5,293 nucleotides of DNA from Dehalococcoidia bacterium (GTDB lineage: Bacteria; Chloroflexota; Dehalococcoidia; GIF9; AB-539-J10). Positions 5,062 through 5,293 of the stretch are shown piece by piece. The position numbers and the translations under genes are program-made. A model generated the notes under the pieces. It made no database searches and was not told where the DNA came from. It saw only the letters and a list, made by a program, of their open reading frames with translations. Within the stretch, counting starts at the first letter, position 1. The number at the start of each line of letters is the position of its first letter. The DNA is taken from contig JAUUZT010000070.1 in assembly GCA_030589825.1 (NCBI GenBank), positions 1 to 5,293 on the forward strand, read 5' to 3'.

Positions 5062-5173
5062 AGCAGTCTGCAATTAGTCTTTTTTCCATTTTATGCCATA
5101 TAACTCGTTAACAATACATGGTAAACTTTCAGCAATAATCGTGTGTGTTTTTAATAACTGGCAGGAGGGAATT

Positions 5174-5293
5174 ATGTCGGGACAAAATATGGACTCGGAA
5201 AGTATGGTGGCACTGTTGGAGAGCCAGCCTGTAGGCCGTTTAGCTATGAATAACAATGGAAAACCCTATATTGTACCTCTGCATTATCTCTAT
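5174..5293 (+). CDS. Pyridoxamine-5'-phosphate-oxidase-fold FMN-binding protein, 5' part only
   Basis: The first 40 codons of a gene cut by the window end. The ATG has a strong AGGAGGG (5163-5169) 4 nt upstream. After a short acidic start, LLESQPVGRLAMNNNGKPYI then VPLHYLY matches the first helix and first two beta strands of the split-barrel flavin-binding proteins related to NimA and COG3467, where GRLA and PYIVPLHY lie at the FMN site. Such proteins are mostly uncharacterised flavin or heme binders linked to oxidative stress or nitro-compound reduction. Full members are about 130-160 aa, so roughly three quarters is missing and subfamily cannot be decided. Confidence 0.75.
   Translation, partial: MSGQNMDSESMVALLESQPVGRLAMNNNGKPYIVPLHYLY

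Noticed and set aside
5047..5085. Intrinsic terminator after the lipoprotein gene
   Set aside because: The hairpin and the T run are separated by 18 bp, so the standard stem plus adjacent U tract is missing.

Overview
The window looks like a chromosomal segment of an anaerobic bacterium of moderate GC content (about 45% by eye). The reasons are a cluster rich in ferredoxin-type cysteine motifs, a NifX-like protein and two MinD-type ATPases with inserted ferredoxins. These ATPases belong to a family common in sulfate reducers, clostridia, methanogens and anaerobic Chloroflexota. I cannot fix the taxon from the sequence alone. A dehalococcoidial or deltaproteobacterial-type anaerobe would fit. 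All supported genes are on the + strand.

Positions 1-228 are a regulatory region. It holds a leftward promoter-like element with a TetR-type palindrome over its expected start site, and a rightward promoter-like element in front of the first gene. The two -35 hexamers lie inside the two arms of an 11-bp perfect inverted repeat (62-72 and 189-199). The leftward gene itself lies outside the window.

Positions 229-4324 look like one operon: a Fur/PerR-family zinc-containing repressor; a very short DUF5320-like coiled-coil protein with a disrupted N-terminus; a NifX/orange-protein-type cofactor-binding protein with a Gly-Met-Arg repeat and a C-terminal coil; an FmdB-type zinc ribbon; a Gly-rich six-cysteine zinc ribbon; two adjacent paralogous MinD/Mrp-like ATPases, each with two [4Fe-4S] motifs; and a YggS-type PLP-binding protein. 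Gaps are tiny (1-39 bp), and the second ATPase starts at a TTG that overlaps the stop of the first. NifX-fold protein plus paired ferredoxin-ATPases is the core of the orange-protein (orp) type clusters of anaerobes. The likely job is assembly, carriage or insertion of a metal-sulfur cluster, driven by ATP and controlled by metal or peroxide through the Fur-type repressor. The cargo and target are unknown.

Positions 4325-5293 carry a separate unit or units: an imperfect hairpin, a TlpA/ResA-like thioredoxin lipoprotein exported to the outer face of the membrane, a 180-bp intergenic stretch, and the first 40 codons of a pyridoxamine-5'-phosphate-oxidase-fold (FMN-binding) protein cut by the window end.

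The most unusual points are the reshuffling of DUF5320-like modules (Gly-rich head, coil) among three neighbouring proteins, the apparent one-base frame break in the short gene, and the symmetric divergent promoter region.
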